From contig DALZZF010000011.1 in the NCBI GenBank assembly GCA_031987605.1, forward strand, positions 1-64,000: a DNA stretch of 64,000 nt, read 5' to 3'. This document shows positions 25,074 to 34,155 of the stretch, one piece after another. Position 1 is the first letter of the stretch. Each line of letters opens with the position of its first letter. A model generated the notes under the pieces. It saw nothing but the letters and a program-made list of their open reading frames with translations, had not been told where the DNA came from and did no database searches. Origin of the DNA: JAFAGO01 sp031987605 (GTDB taxonomy: Bacteria > Bacteroidota > Bacteroidia > Flavobacteriales > Weeksellaceae). The translations under genes were made by a program, and so were the position numbers.

Positions 25074-25625
25074 ATGGTACATTTAAAAAATATTTTTATC
25101 ACTATTGGAATGGTTACCAACTTTTTCCTAGTTGGTTTAGCAAGCTGTTCTAATAAAGGGGATGATAAAAAATCACAAAAACCTGAAACCGAAATTTCAG
25201 CTTCAACATCGGTAACTGAAAATGTAATCTTTCAGGATGTTCAGGGAAAAACATTTTCTTTACATGAACTAAAAGGAAAAGTAGTCTTCATTAATTTTTG
25301 GGCAACATGGTGTCCTCCTTGTATTCATGAGATGCCTTCTATCAACAAGTTGAAATCTACATTTCATGAAAATGAAAACATCGTCTTTCTTATGGTAGAT
25401 ATGGATCAGAATTTTAAAAAATCTATTCCATTTATGGAGAAAAACAAATACAACCTTCCGGTGTATATTACAAAAAGTGAAATTCCCGGTGAATTGTTTT
25501 CTGGTGCACTTCCAACCACGATTATCCTTAATAAAAATGGAGAAATCGAAGCCCGGATTTTAGGCGGTCAAGATTATTCTTCTCCAGCCATTGTCAAAAC
25601 ACTAAAGGAATTGACAGAGAAATAA
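25074..25625 (+). CDS. TlpA/ResA-like thioredoxin-fold lipoprotein
   Basis: A 183-aa periplasmic thiol:disulfide oxidoreductase. The lipoprotein signal ends in LVGLASC. After a charged linker there is a TlpA domain (GKTFSLHELKGKVVFINFWA) with redox motif WCPPC, then FLMVDMDQNF and the cis-Pro loop (ALPTTIIL). It probably keeps thiols of the sulfur enzymes or cytochromes reduced. It is the last gene of the plus-strand operon and is followed by a terminator. Confidence 0.92.
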   Translation: MVHLKNIFITIGMVTNFFLVGLASCSNKGDDKKSQKPETEISASTSVTENVIFQDVQGKTFSLHELKGKVVFINFWATWCPPCIHEMPSINKLKSTFHENENIVFLMVDMDQNFKKSIPFMEKNKYNLPVYITKSEIPGELFSGALPTTIILNKNGEIEARILGGQDYSSPAIVKTLKELTEK

Positions 25626-25628
25626 GTT

Positions 25629-25666
25629 AAAAAAATGTTCTCACTTTTTGCTGAGAACATTTTTTT
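25629..25666. terminator. Bidirectional terminator between tlpA-like and thioredoxin genes
   Basis: A stem AATGTTCTCA / TGAGAACATT with A- and T-runs on either side and an 8-nt loop, so it can stop transcription from both convergent operons. Confidence 0.82.
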
Positions 25667-25695
25667 ATTTGAATTATGGATAATCTCGCACTATA

Positions 25696-25989
25696 TTAAA
25701 GATTTTCCTTAATTAATCTTTCCAGTTCATTGGTAGGAAATACACCAGATTGTTTCCAACGGATTTCTCCATTTTTGAAAATAATGAGTGTAGGCACACT
25801 TCGTATCTGGTATTGTGCTGCTACTTGTGGGTTTTGATCGACATCTATTTTAATAATACTTGCAGTATCGCCTACTCGTTGTTTGAGTTCTTCCAAAATC
25901 GGAGCCTGCATTTTGCAAGGACCACACCATGTTGCGAAAAAATCGACTAATACCGGTTTGTCCTGATTAATAATTTCTTGAAATTTCAT
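25696..25989 (-). CDS. Thioredoxin
   Basis: A 97-aa cytoplasmic thioredoxin with the redox motif WCGPC (FFATWCGPCKMQAPIL) and cis-Pro loop (IRSVPTLIIFKNG). It lies 35 nt downstream of a membrane rhodanese and an exported persulfide dioxygenase. It could reduce persulfides generated by them, though it lacks a signal peptide and acts in the cytoplasm. Confidence 0.94.
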   Translation of the reverse strand: MKFQEIINQDKPVLVDFFATWCGPCKMQAPILEELKQRVGDTASIIKIDVDQNPQVAAQYQIRSVPTLIIFKNGEIRWKQSGVFPTNELERLIKENL

Positions 25990-26024
25990 TTATATAAAGC
26001 TTTACTTTTTGTTATTCTGTACTT

Positions 26025-26396
26025 TTACTTTTGACTTTGTACATCTAAAACATTTTTCCATGTTCCACCATCGGTTACATTCTGAAATCCGTTTTGTTCC
26101 AATATTTTTTTCGCCTGACTGCTTCTGTTCCCACTTCTGCAGAAAACGACAATATTCTGTTTGTTTTTGAATTTATCCAATTCATTTCCAATGGAACTTA
26201 GAGGAATATTCACCGCATTTTTCGCACTCCCTGATGAAAATTCCTGCGGTGTTCTCACATCCACCAGAAAAGCATTCTCTTGAAGAACCGTTTTTAGCTG
26301 ACCGTTATCTCTCTGACTAAAAAAACCGTTAAATTGCAAGAACAGGAGCAAAATTGCAACACCAATTAATATTCTTACGCTATTTTTTCTATTCAT
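26025..26396 (-). CDS. Rhodanese with N-terminal membrane anchor
   Basis: A 123-aa protein with an N-terminal hydrophobic anchor (ILIGVAILLLFLQFNGFF) and a single rhodanese domain (AFLVDVRTPQEFSSGSAKNA, active site CRSGNRSSQA). It is placed at the periplasmic face of the inner membrane. It lies 20 nt after the exported persulfide dioxygenase gene and so is positioned to pass sulfane sulfur to it. Confidence 0.9.
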   Translation of the reverse strand: MNRKNSVRILIGVAILLLFLQFNGFFSQRDNGQLKTVLQENAFLVDVRTPQEFSSGSAKNAVNIPLSSIGNELDKFKNKQNIVVFCRSGNRSSQAKKILEQNGFQNVTDGGTWKNVLDVQSQK

Positions 26397-26416
26397 GTGT
26401 ACATTTGATTTTTTAA

Positions 26417-27883
26417 TTATTGGGCAAGTTCATTCTTCTTTTCTTTCCATTCGTTAATTCCACCAGAATAATTCAGAATGTTTTCAAAACCGTTTTTTAC
26501 AAGAATGGAATAAGCGATTGCCGCTCTTGTTCCGCTTTGGCAATGGATGATGACAGGTTCTTTTTTATTGATTTTATCAAGATTTTTTTCAAGTGTATTC
26601 AATGCTATGTTTTCAACACCTTTGATATGACCATTTTTGTATTCGCTTTCGGTACGAACATCAATTTTCTGAATGTTTTTGTTTTCCAAATACGATTTAA
26701 AAGTATCTGTATCAATGGTTTTTACTTTTTGTAAAGATAAGTTGTAATCTGAAGGATTGGTAATGTAACCATAAATATTGTCCATTCCGATACGCATCAG
26801 TTTTCGGGTAAGGTCTTCGATTTGGTTTTCATCTGCAACCAAAACAATTTGATTTTGATAATCAACAATCGAACCGACAAACGTAGAAAATGTTTTCATA
26901 TTTTCAATCAGAAGACTCCCAGGAATATACCCTTTTCCCGAAGTTGCTTTTGGGCGGGCATCTATTACGAGTAAACCATTTTTAATCGCATCTTCTGTTT
27001 CTTTTTGATTGAGTTTAGCAAGTTTTGGAACTTCAACCAATAGCGGACGATCTACTCTGTTCAGATGTTTCATCATCGCAAAATATTTTGGCGGAGCGGG
27101 TTGTTCACTCAAAATATAGTTTACAAAATCGGATTCTTTTCCCGAAAATTGTAAAGCTGGATTGGTCAATTTTTCTTGTTTCAAAGTGGATTGCGGAATA
27201 TTGCTCAAACTTTTCCCACAGAAAGAACCGGCTCCGTGTCCCGGCCAGATTTCAGTGTTATCGGGTAATTTCAAAAATTTTTCAATAGAATGATAGAGTT
27301 GTTTTGCTCCAACTTCCTGCGAACCAATTTGTCCTGCTGCTTTTTCCAATAAATCAGGACGACCGACATCGCCTACAAAAATAAAATCTCCGGTAATGGC
27401 TTTGATTGGATTTTTTGTTCCGTCGGTAACCAAGAAAGTCAGGCTTTCGGGCGTATGTCCCGGTGTGTGAATGACTTCTATCGTAATACTTCCAACCGAA
27501 ATTTTATCGCCATTTTTCAGTCCGGTGTGTGGAAAATCGTATTGCCAGTCTTTTCCGCCTTCGTTAGATAAATACAGCGGTGCTTTCGTAACTGCTGCGA
27601 GTTCTCTCGAACCACTGAGAAAGTCTGCGTGAATATGAGTTTCGGTAATTTTCGTTATTTTCAGATTGTTTGTCTGAGCTATTTCCAGATAAGTGTCAAT
27701 GTCTCTTTTAGGGTCGATTACAATCACTTCTTTGGTTTCTGTATCGCCGATCACATAACTTGCCTGTGATAGTGTTTCGTCATAAACACGTTCAAAGAAA
27801 AGAGTTTGTGCAAATGAGGAATTCGATAGGAAGAGTACGGCTACAGACCAAAGAAAACTGTTTTTTAAAAAGATGGATTTCAT
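26417..27883 (-). CDS. Persulfide dioxygenase-rhodanese fusion, exported paralogue
   Basis: A second ETHE1-like metallo-beta-lactamase plus two rhodanese domains, closely parallel to 17948-19339 but with a signal peptide (LWSVAVLFLSNSSFAQ), so it acts in the periplasm. Motifs: THIHADFLSGS, HTPGHTPES, GDFIFVGDVGRPDLL, WPGHGAGSFCGKSLS. The first rhodanese domain is Cys-less (VADENQ); the second has CQSGTRAA. It is the first gene of an operon with the anchored rhodanese and thioredoxin. The 488-aa length equals the cytoplasmic one plus the signal. The -7 box is 80 nt upstream, giving a longer leader than at other promoters here. Confidence 0.9.
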   Translation of the reverse strand: MKSIFLKNSFLWSVAVLFLSNSSFAQTLFFERVYDETLSQASYVIGDTETKEVIVIDPKRDIDTYLEIAQTNNLKITKITETHIHADFLSGSRELAAVTKAPLYLSNEGGKDWQYDFPHTGLKNGDKISVGSITIEVIHTPGHTPESLTFLVTDGTKNPIKAITGDFIFVGDVGRPDLLEKAAGQIGSQEVGAKQLYHSIEKFLKLPDNTEIWPGHGAGSFCGKSLSNIPQSTLKQEKLTNPALQFSGKESDFVNYILSEQPAPPKYFAMMKHLNRVDRPLLVEVPKLAKLNQKETEDAIKNGLLVIDARPKATSGKGYIPGSLLIENMKTFSTFVGSIVDYQNQIVLVADENQIEDLTRKLMRIGMDNIYGYITNPSDYNLSLQKVKTIDTDTFKSYLENKNIQKIDVRTESEYKNGHIKGVENIALNTLEKNLDKINKKEPVIIHCQSGTRAAIAYSILVKNGFENILNYSGGINEWKEKKNELAQ

Positions 27884-27992
27884 ATATTAATTGCTTTTAA
27901 TTTTAAGTTCTATATTATCTACACTACTCTTTTGGGTTTGGGAATAGTGCAATAACAAATCCTCAAAATTAGCAATTCCCATTTTGGCGGAA

Positions 27993-28008
27993 AGTAACAT
28001 AGGTTACA
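27993..28008 (-). promoter_or_regulatory. Crp-type operator and promoter of the exported persulfide dioxygenase operon
   Basis: On the minus strand the site reads TGTAACCTATGTTACT; the 14-bp core is 27994-28007. A TAATTTTG box lies at 27971-27964, exactly 22 nt away. The ATG is a further 80 nt downstream. Confidence 0.77.
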
Positions 28009-28069
28009 TAGGATGCAGGAATAAAAAAATATTCAAAAAAGCAATTGTTCCATTTTTTAATCTTTCAAC

Positions 28070-28711
28070 CTATTCTTTGTTGGTCTCAAAATAGATATTC
28101 GGTCTTCCAAAAATCCATTTTACGAATGAAACAACCAATGCAATCGGAATTATGAATATAGCGGCTATAATCATTCCGTATTCATACAACAAAGAACTAT
28201 CTGAATAAGGTTTCCCTTTCTTTCTGGCACGGAGTGCACTCATTGGTAAGCCAATCATATTGCCCATCAGCATCAGTTGAATGGCAGCTAATATAATTCT
28301 TGCTTTTTCTTTTCCGTATTCTTTTACAATGGATTCGTATGTTTCCATTTCGGGCAATCCACGTGTTTCGGCATAATGTTGAGCAAATAGGACAGCTTTC
28401 GATTCTTCGGGTTTGACAAAGCTTTTGTCTCCCGTAAGGAAACCCGATATTTCATCGTTATTCATTCCCATTTTTAATGCCATCTGCGTATGGGCGTATG
28501 AACATACGGCACAAGAGTTGACCTCAGTTACTGCCAGTTGCAATCTTTCTAAAAATTGTTCATCAATGGTGTTCTGTTTTTTATTTTTGATAAATACTAT
28601 TGCTGACCTCGGTGCTAATACCAGCGAACGAAATAGTTCCGATAAAGAAACTTTTCTTTTATACGAAGTTTGATTTTCAATGTTTTGAGGTATAGATATG
28701 TTATTGTTCAT
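28070..28711 (-). CDS. Carboxymuconolactone decarboxylase/AhpD-like family protein
   Basis: A 213-aa protein with a CMD domain (about residues 25-150) that contains the AhpD-type CxxC and His (CAVCSYAH). These act in thiol peroxide reduction or related redox chemistry. A C-terminal hydrophobic segment (YGMIIAAIFIIPIALVVSFV) anchors it in the membrane. It is the last gene of the TetR-controlled efflux operon, 5 nt after the ABC ATPase gene. Confidence 0.85.
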   Translation of the reverse strand: MNNNISIPQNIENQTSYKRKVSLSELFRSLVLAPRSAIVFIKNKKQNTIDEQFLERLQLAVTEVNSCAVCSYAHTQMALKMGMNNDEISGFLTGDKSFVKPEESKAVLFAQHYAETRGLPEMETYESIVKEYGKEKARIILAAIQLMLMGNMIGLPMSALRARKKGKPYSDSSLLYEYGMIIAAIFIIPIALVVSFVKWIFGRPNIYFETNKE

Positions 28712-28716
28712 TGTAT

Positions 28717-29409
28717 TTAATTTGTATGTCCGCCAATGATGTTTCCGTCTTTCATTTCTATGGTTCGGTCACTTTTTTGAGCGAATTCATCATCGTGGGT
28801 TACAGCGATAATGGTCTGTCCAAAACTGCGGGTCAGGTCTTTGAAAATATCAAAAACAATGTCTGTATTTTTACTGTCCAAATTACCTGTTGGCTCATCA
28901 CCCATAATAATCAACGGATCATTAATTAACGCTCTGGCAATGGCAACACGTTGTTGCTGTCCACCCGAAAGTTTATTCGCAGGTTTGAGAGCCTGATCTT
29001 CCATACCCAGCATTTTTAACTTTTCATAAGCCCGTTCTTCTATTTCTTTTGGTGAAAACTTACCTAATTTCAGTGCGGGAATCATCACATTTTTCAGACA
29101 GGTAAATTCTGACAGCAGGTAATGAAACTGGAATACAAAACCTATTTTTTCGTTTCGGATTGCAGCCAGTTCATCAACCGATTTTCCGGTAATTAATTCA
29201 TTATCTATCATTAAATTTCCACTATAGTCTCTGTCCATAGTGGAGAGGATATAGAGCAAAGTAGATTTACCACTCCCTGACTTCCCGACAAGTGTTAAGA
29301 ATTCTCCTCTCTCTACTTCAAAACCAATATTTTTCAACACCTGAAATTCTACCGGGTCATAAAAATACTTGTCGATATTTTCTGTTTTTAAAACGATATT
29401 TTTATCCAT
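28717..29409 (-). CDS. ABC transporter ATP-binding protein (MacB/LolD type)
   Basis: A 230-aa nucleotide-binding subunit with Walker A GKSGSGKS, signature LSGGQQQR, Walker B IIMGDEPTGNLD and an HDDEFAQ switch. The size and GDEPTGNLDS motif fit the MacB/LolD/FtsE class, which works with FtsX-type permeases such as the one encoded immediately upstream. The substrate is unknown. Confidence 0.93.
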   Translation of the reverse strand: MDKNIVLKTENIDKYFYDPVEFQVLKNIGFEVERGEFLTLVGKSGSGKSTLLYILSTMDRDYSGNLMIDNELITGKSVDELAAIRNEKIGFVFQFHYLLSEFTCLKNVMIPALKLGKFSPKEIEERAYEKLKMLGMEDQALKPANKLSGGQQQRVAIARALINDPLIIMGDEPTGNLDSKNTDIVFDIFKDLTRSFGQTIIAVTHDDEFAQKSDRTIEMKDGNIIGGHTN

Positions 29410-29412
29410 GAT

Positions 29413-30636
29413 TTACTTTCTAAAAATGCTGACCGGATCTACTTTTGCTGCTTTACGGGCTGGAATGTATCCGGCAAAAAATGTAATCACTAAGCCCATA
29501 ACAATTCCCTGAATGAATTTCTGCAGTTCATAATCTACAGGAAAGTATCCTATGTCACCACCGATGTAAACCTTTTTCAACAAGGTAATCATTAGCAATG
29601 CCATCAACATTCCGCCAACTACACCGATCAAGCCAATAGATAATGCCTGCGTTACAAAAATCCGTATCACGTCGTTCCCTTTAAAACCAATAGCCTTTAA
29701 TATGGCAATGTCATTTATTTTTTGGGAAACGGTCATGTTCAGGATATTGTAAATGCCAAAACCGGCAATGAGCATAATGGCTGTAGAGACAAAATTGATC
29801 ATAATGAACCGCATTTTGCTGAGTGCCATCAGCGATTCGTTACTCTCTTTCCAATCTTCGGATTTGTATCCGGTTAATTGAGATAACTTTTCAGCAACGG
29901 CTGCCGCCTGGTGCGGATCTTTTACATTGACACTGATGTCTGTTACATACACATTGTTTTCTTTGAGCAATTGCTGAGCGGTGTATAGATTAACGTACGA
30001 TTTGGTGTCGTCGGCAGTTGAATTAAATGATCGAAAAATACCTGCTACACGCAGGTTCTTAGTTACACCTTTTTGTGATGTAAGATTGATGTTATCACCA
30101 AGTGCCAAGTTCATTTTTTCTACTATTCCTATACCGATTACGATGCCGTTCGGGTCGGATTTCAGGGTTTCAAATTTGCCTTCAACCATTGATGATGTAA
30201 TGCTGTACATCATATCTGCTTCATCTGGCTTTATCCCGATGCTTAATCCACTCACTTGAGTTCTTCCGTTATTATAAAACACGCTTGTGTTTACCTGGGC
30301 TGTTACCACAGTTACTTCCTTTTGCTGTTGTACCATTTCTGCAATACCGTTCGGGTTAATGATAGTATTGACTTTGGGTACTACTTTCGGATTAGAAATC
30401 AGGTACTCGGCAGCAGTATCACTTACCAGATTTTTGCTGATGACATCATCATTGTACAACCGAATATGTGGCGTATTTTTGAAAATATTTTCGTCAGATG
30501 CTTTATCAAAACCAACCAGTAAACTGTTCATGAAAATATAGATTGACATTCCGAGCAATACCCCAAGAACGGCTACAGCAGTCATTTTTTTGCCCGAAAA
30601 CAGATAGGTTCTGGCTATGTCTGTATTAATATTCAT
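29413..30636 (-). CDS. ABC transporter permease (FtsX/MacB family)
   Basis: A 407-aa permease with one N-terminal transmembrane helix (KMTAVAVLGVLLGMSIYIFM), a large periplasmic MacB-PCD domain (about 45-270), and three C-terminal helices ending in ARKAAKVDPVSIFRK, the hallmark FtsX end. It partners with the ATPase encoded downstream and the HlyD-like adaptor upstream, forming an ABC-type tripartite efflux pump with the adjacent TolC protein. Confidence 0.92.
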   Translation of the reverse strand: MNINTDIARTYLFSGKKMTAVAVLGVLLGMSIYIFMNSLLVGFDKASDENIFKNTPHIRLYNDDVISKNLVSDTAAEYLISNPKVVPKVNTIINPNGIAEMVQQQKEVTVVTAQVNTSVFYNNGRTQVSGLSIGIKPDEADMMYSITSSMVEGKFETLKSDPNGIVIGIGIVEKMNLALGDNINLTSQKGVTKNLRVAGIFRSFNSTADDTKSYVNLYTAQQLLKENNVYVTDISVNVKDPHQAAAVAEKLSQLTGYKSEDWKESNESLMALSKMRFIMINFVSTAIMLIAGFGIYNILNMTVSQKINDIAILKAIGFKGNDVIRIFVTQALSIGLIGVVGGMLMALLMITLLKKVYIGGDIGYFPVDYELQKFIQGIVMGLVITFFAGYIPARKAAKVDPVSIFRK

Positions 30637-30640
30637 CAGT

Positions 30641-31732
30641 CTAAGGTTTTATATGTTCCAGAATATCATCTTTGCTAATTCCTTCCAATATTTCTACATA
30701 TTCGGTAGAAATGATACCTGTTTTTACAACAACGGGTTCGTCTTTTCCTTTTAGTTTTACCTTATTTCCAAAGCCCAAATAACTTCTCGGAATTAATAAA
30801 GCATTCTTCTTTTCGCTTGTCAAAATATTGGCTTCCAACTGTGTGCCGTAAATACTACTTGAAGGTGCTTCATTCAGCAACACTTTTACAACAAATGATT
30901 GTGTTTTTTCATCAAATGCAGCCACTATTTCACTGATTTTGCCTTCGTACACGTTGCTTTTATCTGTGTTAAACTGAATATAAACCAATTGTCCCAATTT
31001 TATTTTTCCGATGCTTTTTTCATCTACATTCAATACCACTTCCGGTTTGCTGTCATCAGCAATTGTCGCAACAATATCTCCTTTTCTGACATAATCACCT
31101 GTTGATTTAAGCTTGTTGACAATCGTACCATTTTGAGGTATTATCAGTTGATTGTATCGTTCTATCACTTTGCTGTTTTGTAGCTGATTTTTGTTAAAAA
31201 TTTGCTGTATTTTGGCACGTTGCAACAGTTCTGTTTTTTGCTTTTTTAAGGCATTCAGCTGTGCCAGTGAATTTTTTGCTGCCAGTTGCATATTTTCAAA
31301 TTCTACCTTGGCTACACTTTGCTTTTGGAAAAGTCGTTCATAACGTTCAGCTTGTTGTTTATCTTGCTCGTATTTGCTTTCTGCATAGCGAATGTTTTGT
31401 TCCAGTTGCTGAATGGCAGGCGAATTTTCCGTTAGGTTTTCGTTGGCAATGGTTAATTGCTCCTCTGCCGAATGCGTATTGATACGGTTAGACGGATTGT
31501 CGATAACCGCAATAACCTTTCCTATATTCACTTTGTCTCCCACCTCAAAATTGGCTTCTGTAAGTATGCCATCTGTTTGTGCCGTGAGATGATAGGCATC
31601 ATCCCAATCGAGCATTCCCGATGCAAAAACTAATTCTTTTATATCTTTTACCACCGGCTGTGCTTCTTCTTTTGAACCACAGGATTGTAGTGTAGCGAAC
31701 AGTACAATGGTAACGAACAACTTTATTTTCAT
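30641..31732 (-). CDS. HlyD-like efflux adaptor lipoprotein
   Basis: A 363-aa periplasmic adaptor. The lipoprotein signal ends in ATLQSC. The lipoyl half-motif (EVGDKVNIGKVIAVIDN) comes near residue 60, then a long coiled coil (about 85-175), and the second lipoyl half (IVNKLKSTGDYVRKGDIVATI) near residue 205. It links the FtsX permease to the TolC duct. It lies 3 nt after the TolC gene. Confidence 0.9.
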   Translation of the reverse strand: MKIKLFVTIVLFATLQSCGSKEEAQPVVKDIKELVFASGMLDWDDAYHLTAQTDGILTEANFEVGDKVNIGKVIAVIDNPSNRINTHSAEEQLTIANENLTENSPAIQQLEQNIRYAESKYEQDKQQAERYERLFQKQSVAKVEFENMQLAAKNSLAQLNALKKQKTELLQRAKIQQIFNKNQLQNSKVIERYNQLIIPQNGTIVNKLKSTGDYVRKGDIVATIADDSKPEVVLNVDEKSIGKIKLGQLVYIQFNTDKSNVYEGKISEIVAAFDEKTQSFVVKVLLNEAPSSSIYGTQLEANILTSEKKNALLIPRSYLGFGNKVKLKGKDEPVVVKTGIISTEYVEILEGISKDDILEHIKP

Positions 31733-31735
31733 AGT

Positions 31736-33061
31736 TTAAAACTTATTATTGATGATAATTTTATTTTCACTAAATCCAATGCCTGCCAAAGCTGTAATAA
31801 CATTTAGCTGGCTCAGCAGCATATCCGTTTGTGCAGTAAGTAATTTGTCTAAGGGCAGAATATTTTCCTGATATTGATTGAAGTATTTCTGATAAGTATC
31901 TTCTTTCAAGGTTTGAATTTTCTTAAAATTTTCGAGCTGTGAAGATGCTTTTTCGTACTCCACCAACAAATTGCTATTGCGGGTTTCGTTTTCACGCAAA
32001 AAGTGAATACGATCATTTTCCGCCATTTGCCATTGCATTTTTTTCTCTTTTACCGCCGAATATTTTGAAACGGTAGTAGGTAAATCCCAACTCAAACGAA
32101 GACCAACGTAATTAAAATCAATCCAATTGGAATTAGGGTGAAAAAAGGACTCATTACTCAAGTTTTGCCAATTAAAGGAAGATACAAATCCCAAAACGGG
32201 TAACTGTTGTTTTTGTGCCGCTTTCCATTCCTGTTCTGCCACTTTTCCTCTCAGCTGATAATGGTTTACCCATAAATTGTTGTTTGCTTCTGTCAATATT
32301 TGTTTATGATCAAAATCTCGAATGTTTTGATTTAAAATAGGACTGGCTTCATTCTCGAAAAACAAAGCAAGATTTTGCTGTTGGATTTGGATATTATATT
32401 GCAATTGCGAAAGCTGATCCTGTAATCGAATGAGGTTCACTTCGGCTTCGTTTACATCTTGTTTGCGTACAAGCCCTTCTCCAAACCTGTTACTTACGAT
32501 GGTTAAAATTTGTTTTGCAATGACGATATTCTGCTCTACCATCTGTTGCTGTCCCTGAAACGATAAGATATTAAAGTAAATGCCATTCAACTGGTCATAA
32601 ATAGTCCATTCGTTTATTTTTTGCTGATTGGCTACCAGTTCCTGATTGGTTTTGGCAAGTTTTATACGGCTTATATTTCCAAGGTTAATAATATCGAACT
32701 GCGGTTGTATGCTGAATGTGCTGACATATTGCAAACCCATTGTGATTTCACGAAAAGAACCGGGCAAACCGCCGAAAACTTCAGCAGGAATATAATTGGT
32801 TTGCAAATTTATATTATCAATAACCTGAGCCGATACCGGAATTCTCGGATTAAAGGCATTTCCAACTGCGGTTTTTCTGGTCAGCTCTGCTAAATTTTGC
32901 TGGATGATGTCATTTCTGAAACTGACTTTTTTCTCCTTTGCAAAGGCAAGTACTTCGTCCAGCGTATGAAATTCTTTCTTCTCCTGTGACCATACCATAA
33001 AAGGCAAGAAAAGGATGACTATTAGTAGTTTATGTTTGTGAATATTCACTAACTTTTTCAT
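31736..33061 (-). CDS. TolC family outer-membrane efflux protein (ABC operon)
   Basis: A 441-aa TolC-type channel with a signal peptide (LPFMVWSQEKK) and two helical-hairpin repeats (about 130-240 and 330-435). It is the second TolC homologue in the window and belongs to the TetR-ABC operon, 18 nt after the regulator gene. Confidence 0.9.
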   Translation of the reverse strand: MKKLVNIHKHKLLIVILFLPFMVWSQEKKEFHTLDEVLAFAKEKKVSFRNDIIQQNLAELTRKTAVGNAFNPRIPVSAQVIDNINLQTNYIPAEVFGGLPGSFREITMGLQYVSTFSIQPQFDIINLGNISRIKLAKTNQELVANQQKINEWTIYDQLNGIYFNILSFQGQQQMVEQNIVIAKQILTIVSNRFGEGLVRKQDVNEAEVNLIRLQDQLSQLQYNIQIQQQNLALFFENEASPILNQNIRDFDHKQILTEANNNLWVNHYQLRGKVAEQEWKAAQKQQLPVLGFVSSFNWQNLSNESFFHPNSNWIDFNYVGLRLSWDLPTTVSKYSAVKEKKMQWQMAENDRIHFLRENETRNSNLLVEYEKASSQLENFKKIQTLKEDTYQKYFNQYQENILPLDKLLTAQTDMLLSQLNVITALAGIGFSENKIIINNKF

Positions 33062-33079
33062 TAAAAAAAATATTATAAA

Positions 33080-33661
33080 TTAGACCTTTATTAAAGCTAA
33101 AATGCTATTCATTGTTTTTTGTCCCTGAACCTCAATATCAAATTCAAAAGAAGCCAATTTCCACTTTAGCATTTGCAGCCGAAACGTACCCATAACGATA
33201 TGCACGAGTTCTTCTGAAGCTATTACTGTTCTAAAAATACCTGTCTCTTGTCCTTCCTTTATCAGGGAATTGAAACGGATGAAATTGGTTTGTAATAATT
33301 GCTGTATGGCATTTTTTACCTCATTAGAATTATCAATCAACCCGTCTGATAAAACAATATTGATGAAGCACGGATTTTGCTTGAAATACGAAAACTGACT
33401 TTTAAAAAGTGTTGTAAACTTTTCTTCCGGTGATTGCTTTGTATTGATAATGGCATCAAAACGTTGGGTAATATTTTCTGATAAATAAGCAATTAATAGT
33501 GTTACGATTGCCTCTTTATTTTTGAAATGACGATACAAAGCACTTTCTGAAAAATGCATTTCCCGAGCCAAATTTTTAGTTGTAAGCCCTGCAATGCCAC
33601 TTTCCATCAATATTTTACCTGATGCCTTTATTATTTCCAGCTGTCTTTCAGACAAATCCAT
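33080..33661 (-). CDS. TetR/AcrR family transcriptional regulator
   Basis: A 193-aa regulator with an N-terminal helix-turn-helix (GLTTKNLAREMHFSESALYR) and the TetR dimer/ligand domain. It heads the efflux operon it probably represses, because its gene is first in the same transcript. The promoter also carries a Crp-type operator, so the operon appears to have two levels of control. Confidence 0.92.
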   Translation of the reverse strand: MDLSERQLEIIKASGKILMESGIAGLTTKNLAREMHFSESALYRHFKNKEAIVTLLIAYLSENITQRFDAIINTKQSPEEKFTTLFKSQFSYFKQNPCFINIVLSDGLIDNSNEVKNAIQQLLQTNFIRFNSLIKEGQETGIFRTVIASEELVHIVMGTFRLQMLKWKLASFEFDIEVQGQKTMNSILALIKV

Positions 33662-33714
33662 TTAATCCAAACTATTTTAACAATGCAAAAGTAGTTTGGC
33701 TCATTAAGCTACAC

Positions 33715-33730
33715 TGTAACATAGGTTACA
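33715..33730 (-). promoter_or_regulatory. Crp-type operator and promoter of the TetR-ABC efflux operon
   Basis: On the minus strand the site reads TGTAACCTATGTTACA; the 14-bp core is 33716-33729. TACTTTTG (33693-33686) follows after exactly 22 nt. The core sequence equals that at 27993. Confidence 0.77.
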
Positions 33731-33734
33731 GAGC

Positions 33735-33767
33735 AAAAAAAACGAGGACATTTAATCCTCGTTTTTT
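33735..33767 (-). terminator. Terminator of the CMD/DinB operon
   Basis: A 7-bp stem ACGAGGA / TCCTCGT with a 7-nt loop and A-/T-runs on both sides, located between the CMD gene stop (33790) and the TetR promoter. It prevents read-through into the efflux operon. Confidence 0.75.
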
Positions 33768-33789
33768 ACTAAAGCTATTAAGCAGCTTT

Positions 33790-34155
33790 CTAAGCAGGAT
33801 TTTCCATTGCTTCAAACACACAATCTACTGCCATGCTAAATGCAGGCATTCCACCTGTAATGGCTGCGGTTTCGCATATGCCAAAGAGTTCTTTTATTGT
33901 TGCTCCGGCTTTCAAGGCTGCTTTTGCGTGAAGTTTTGCAGGTTCTTTGTGCATTCCGCCAATCAATAGAGCAAAGTGCACTAATTGTTGGGTTTTCTTG
34001 TCGAGTGGATTGTTGTAAATGAGTTTTTCCCGGTATTTTTCGATGATTTCCATGGCATCTGTTTCGTCTGAAAGTGCTGCCAATTTTAACCTTTTCTCGA
34101 TGTTTTCCGGAACGAAACCCAGCAGTTTTTCATACTTTTTTCTAATGTTTTCCAT
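33790..34155 (-). CDS. Carboxymuconolactone decarboxylase family protein, short
   Basis: A 121-aa single CMD domain (residues about 45-110, AKLHAKAALKAGATIKEL and ITGGMPAFSMAVDC). It lacks the CxxC motif of AhpD, so it is not the redox-active type. The substrate is unknown. Its start codon overlaps the stop of the DinB gene (TAATG), indicating translational coupling. Confidence 0.85.
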   Translation of the reverse strand: MENIRKKYEKLLGFVPENIEKRLKLAALSDETDAMEIIEKYREKLIYNNPLDKKTQQLVHFALLIGGMHKEPAKLHAKAALKAGATIKELFGICETAAITGGMPAFSMAVDCVFEAMENPA

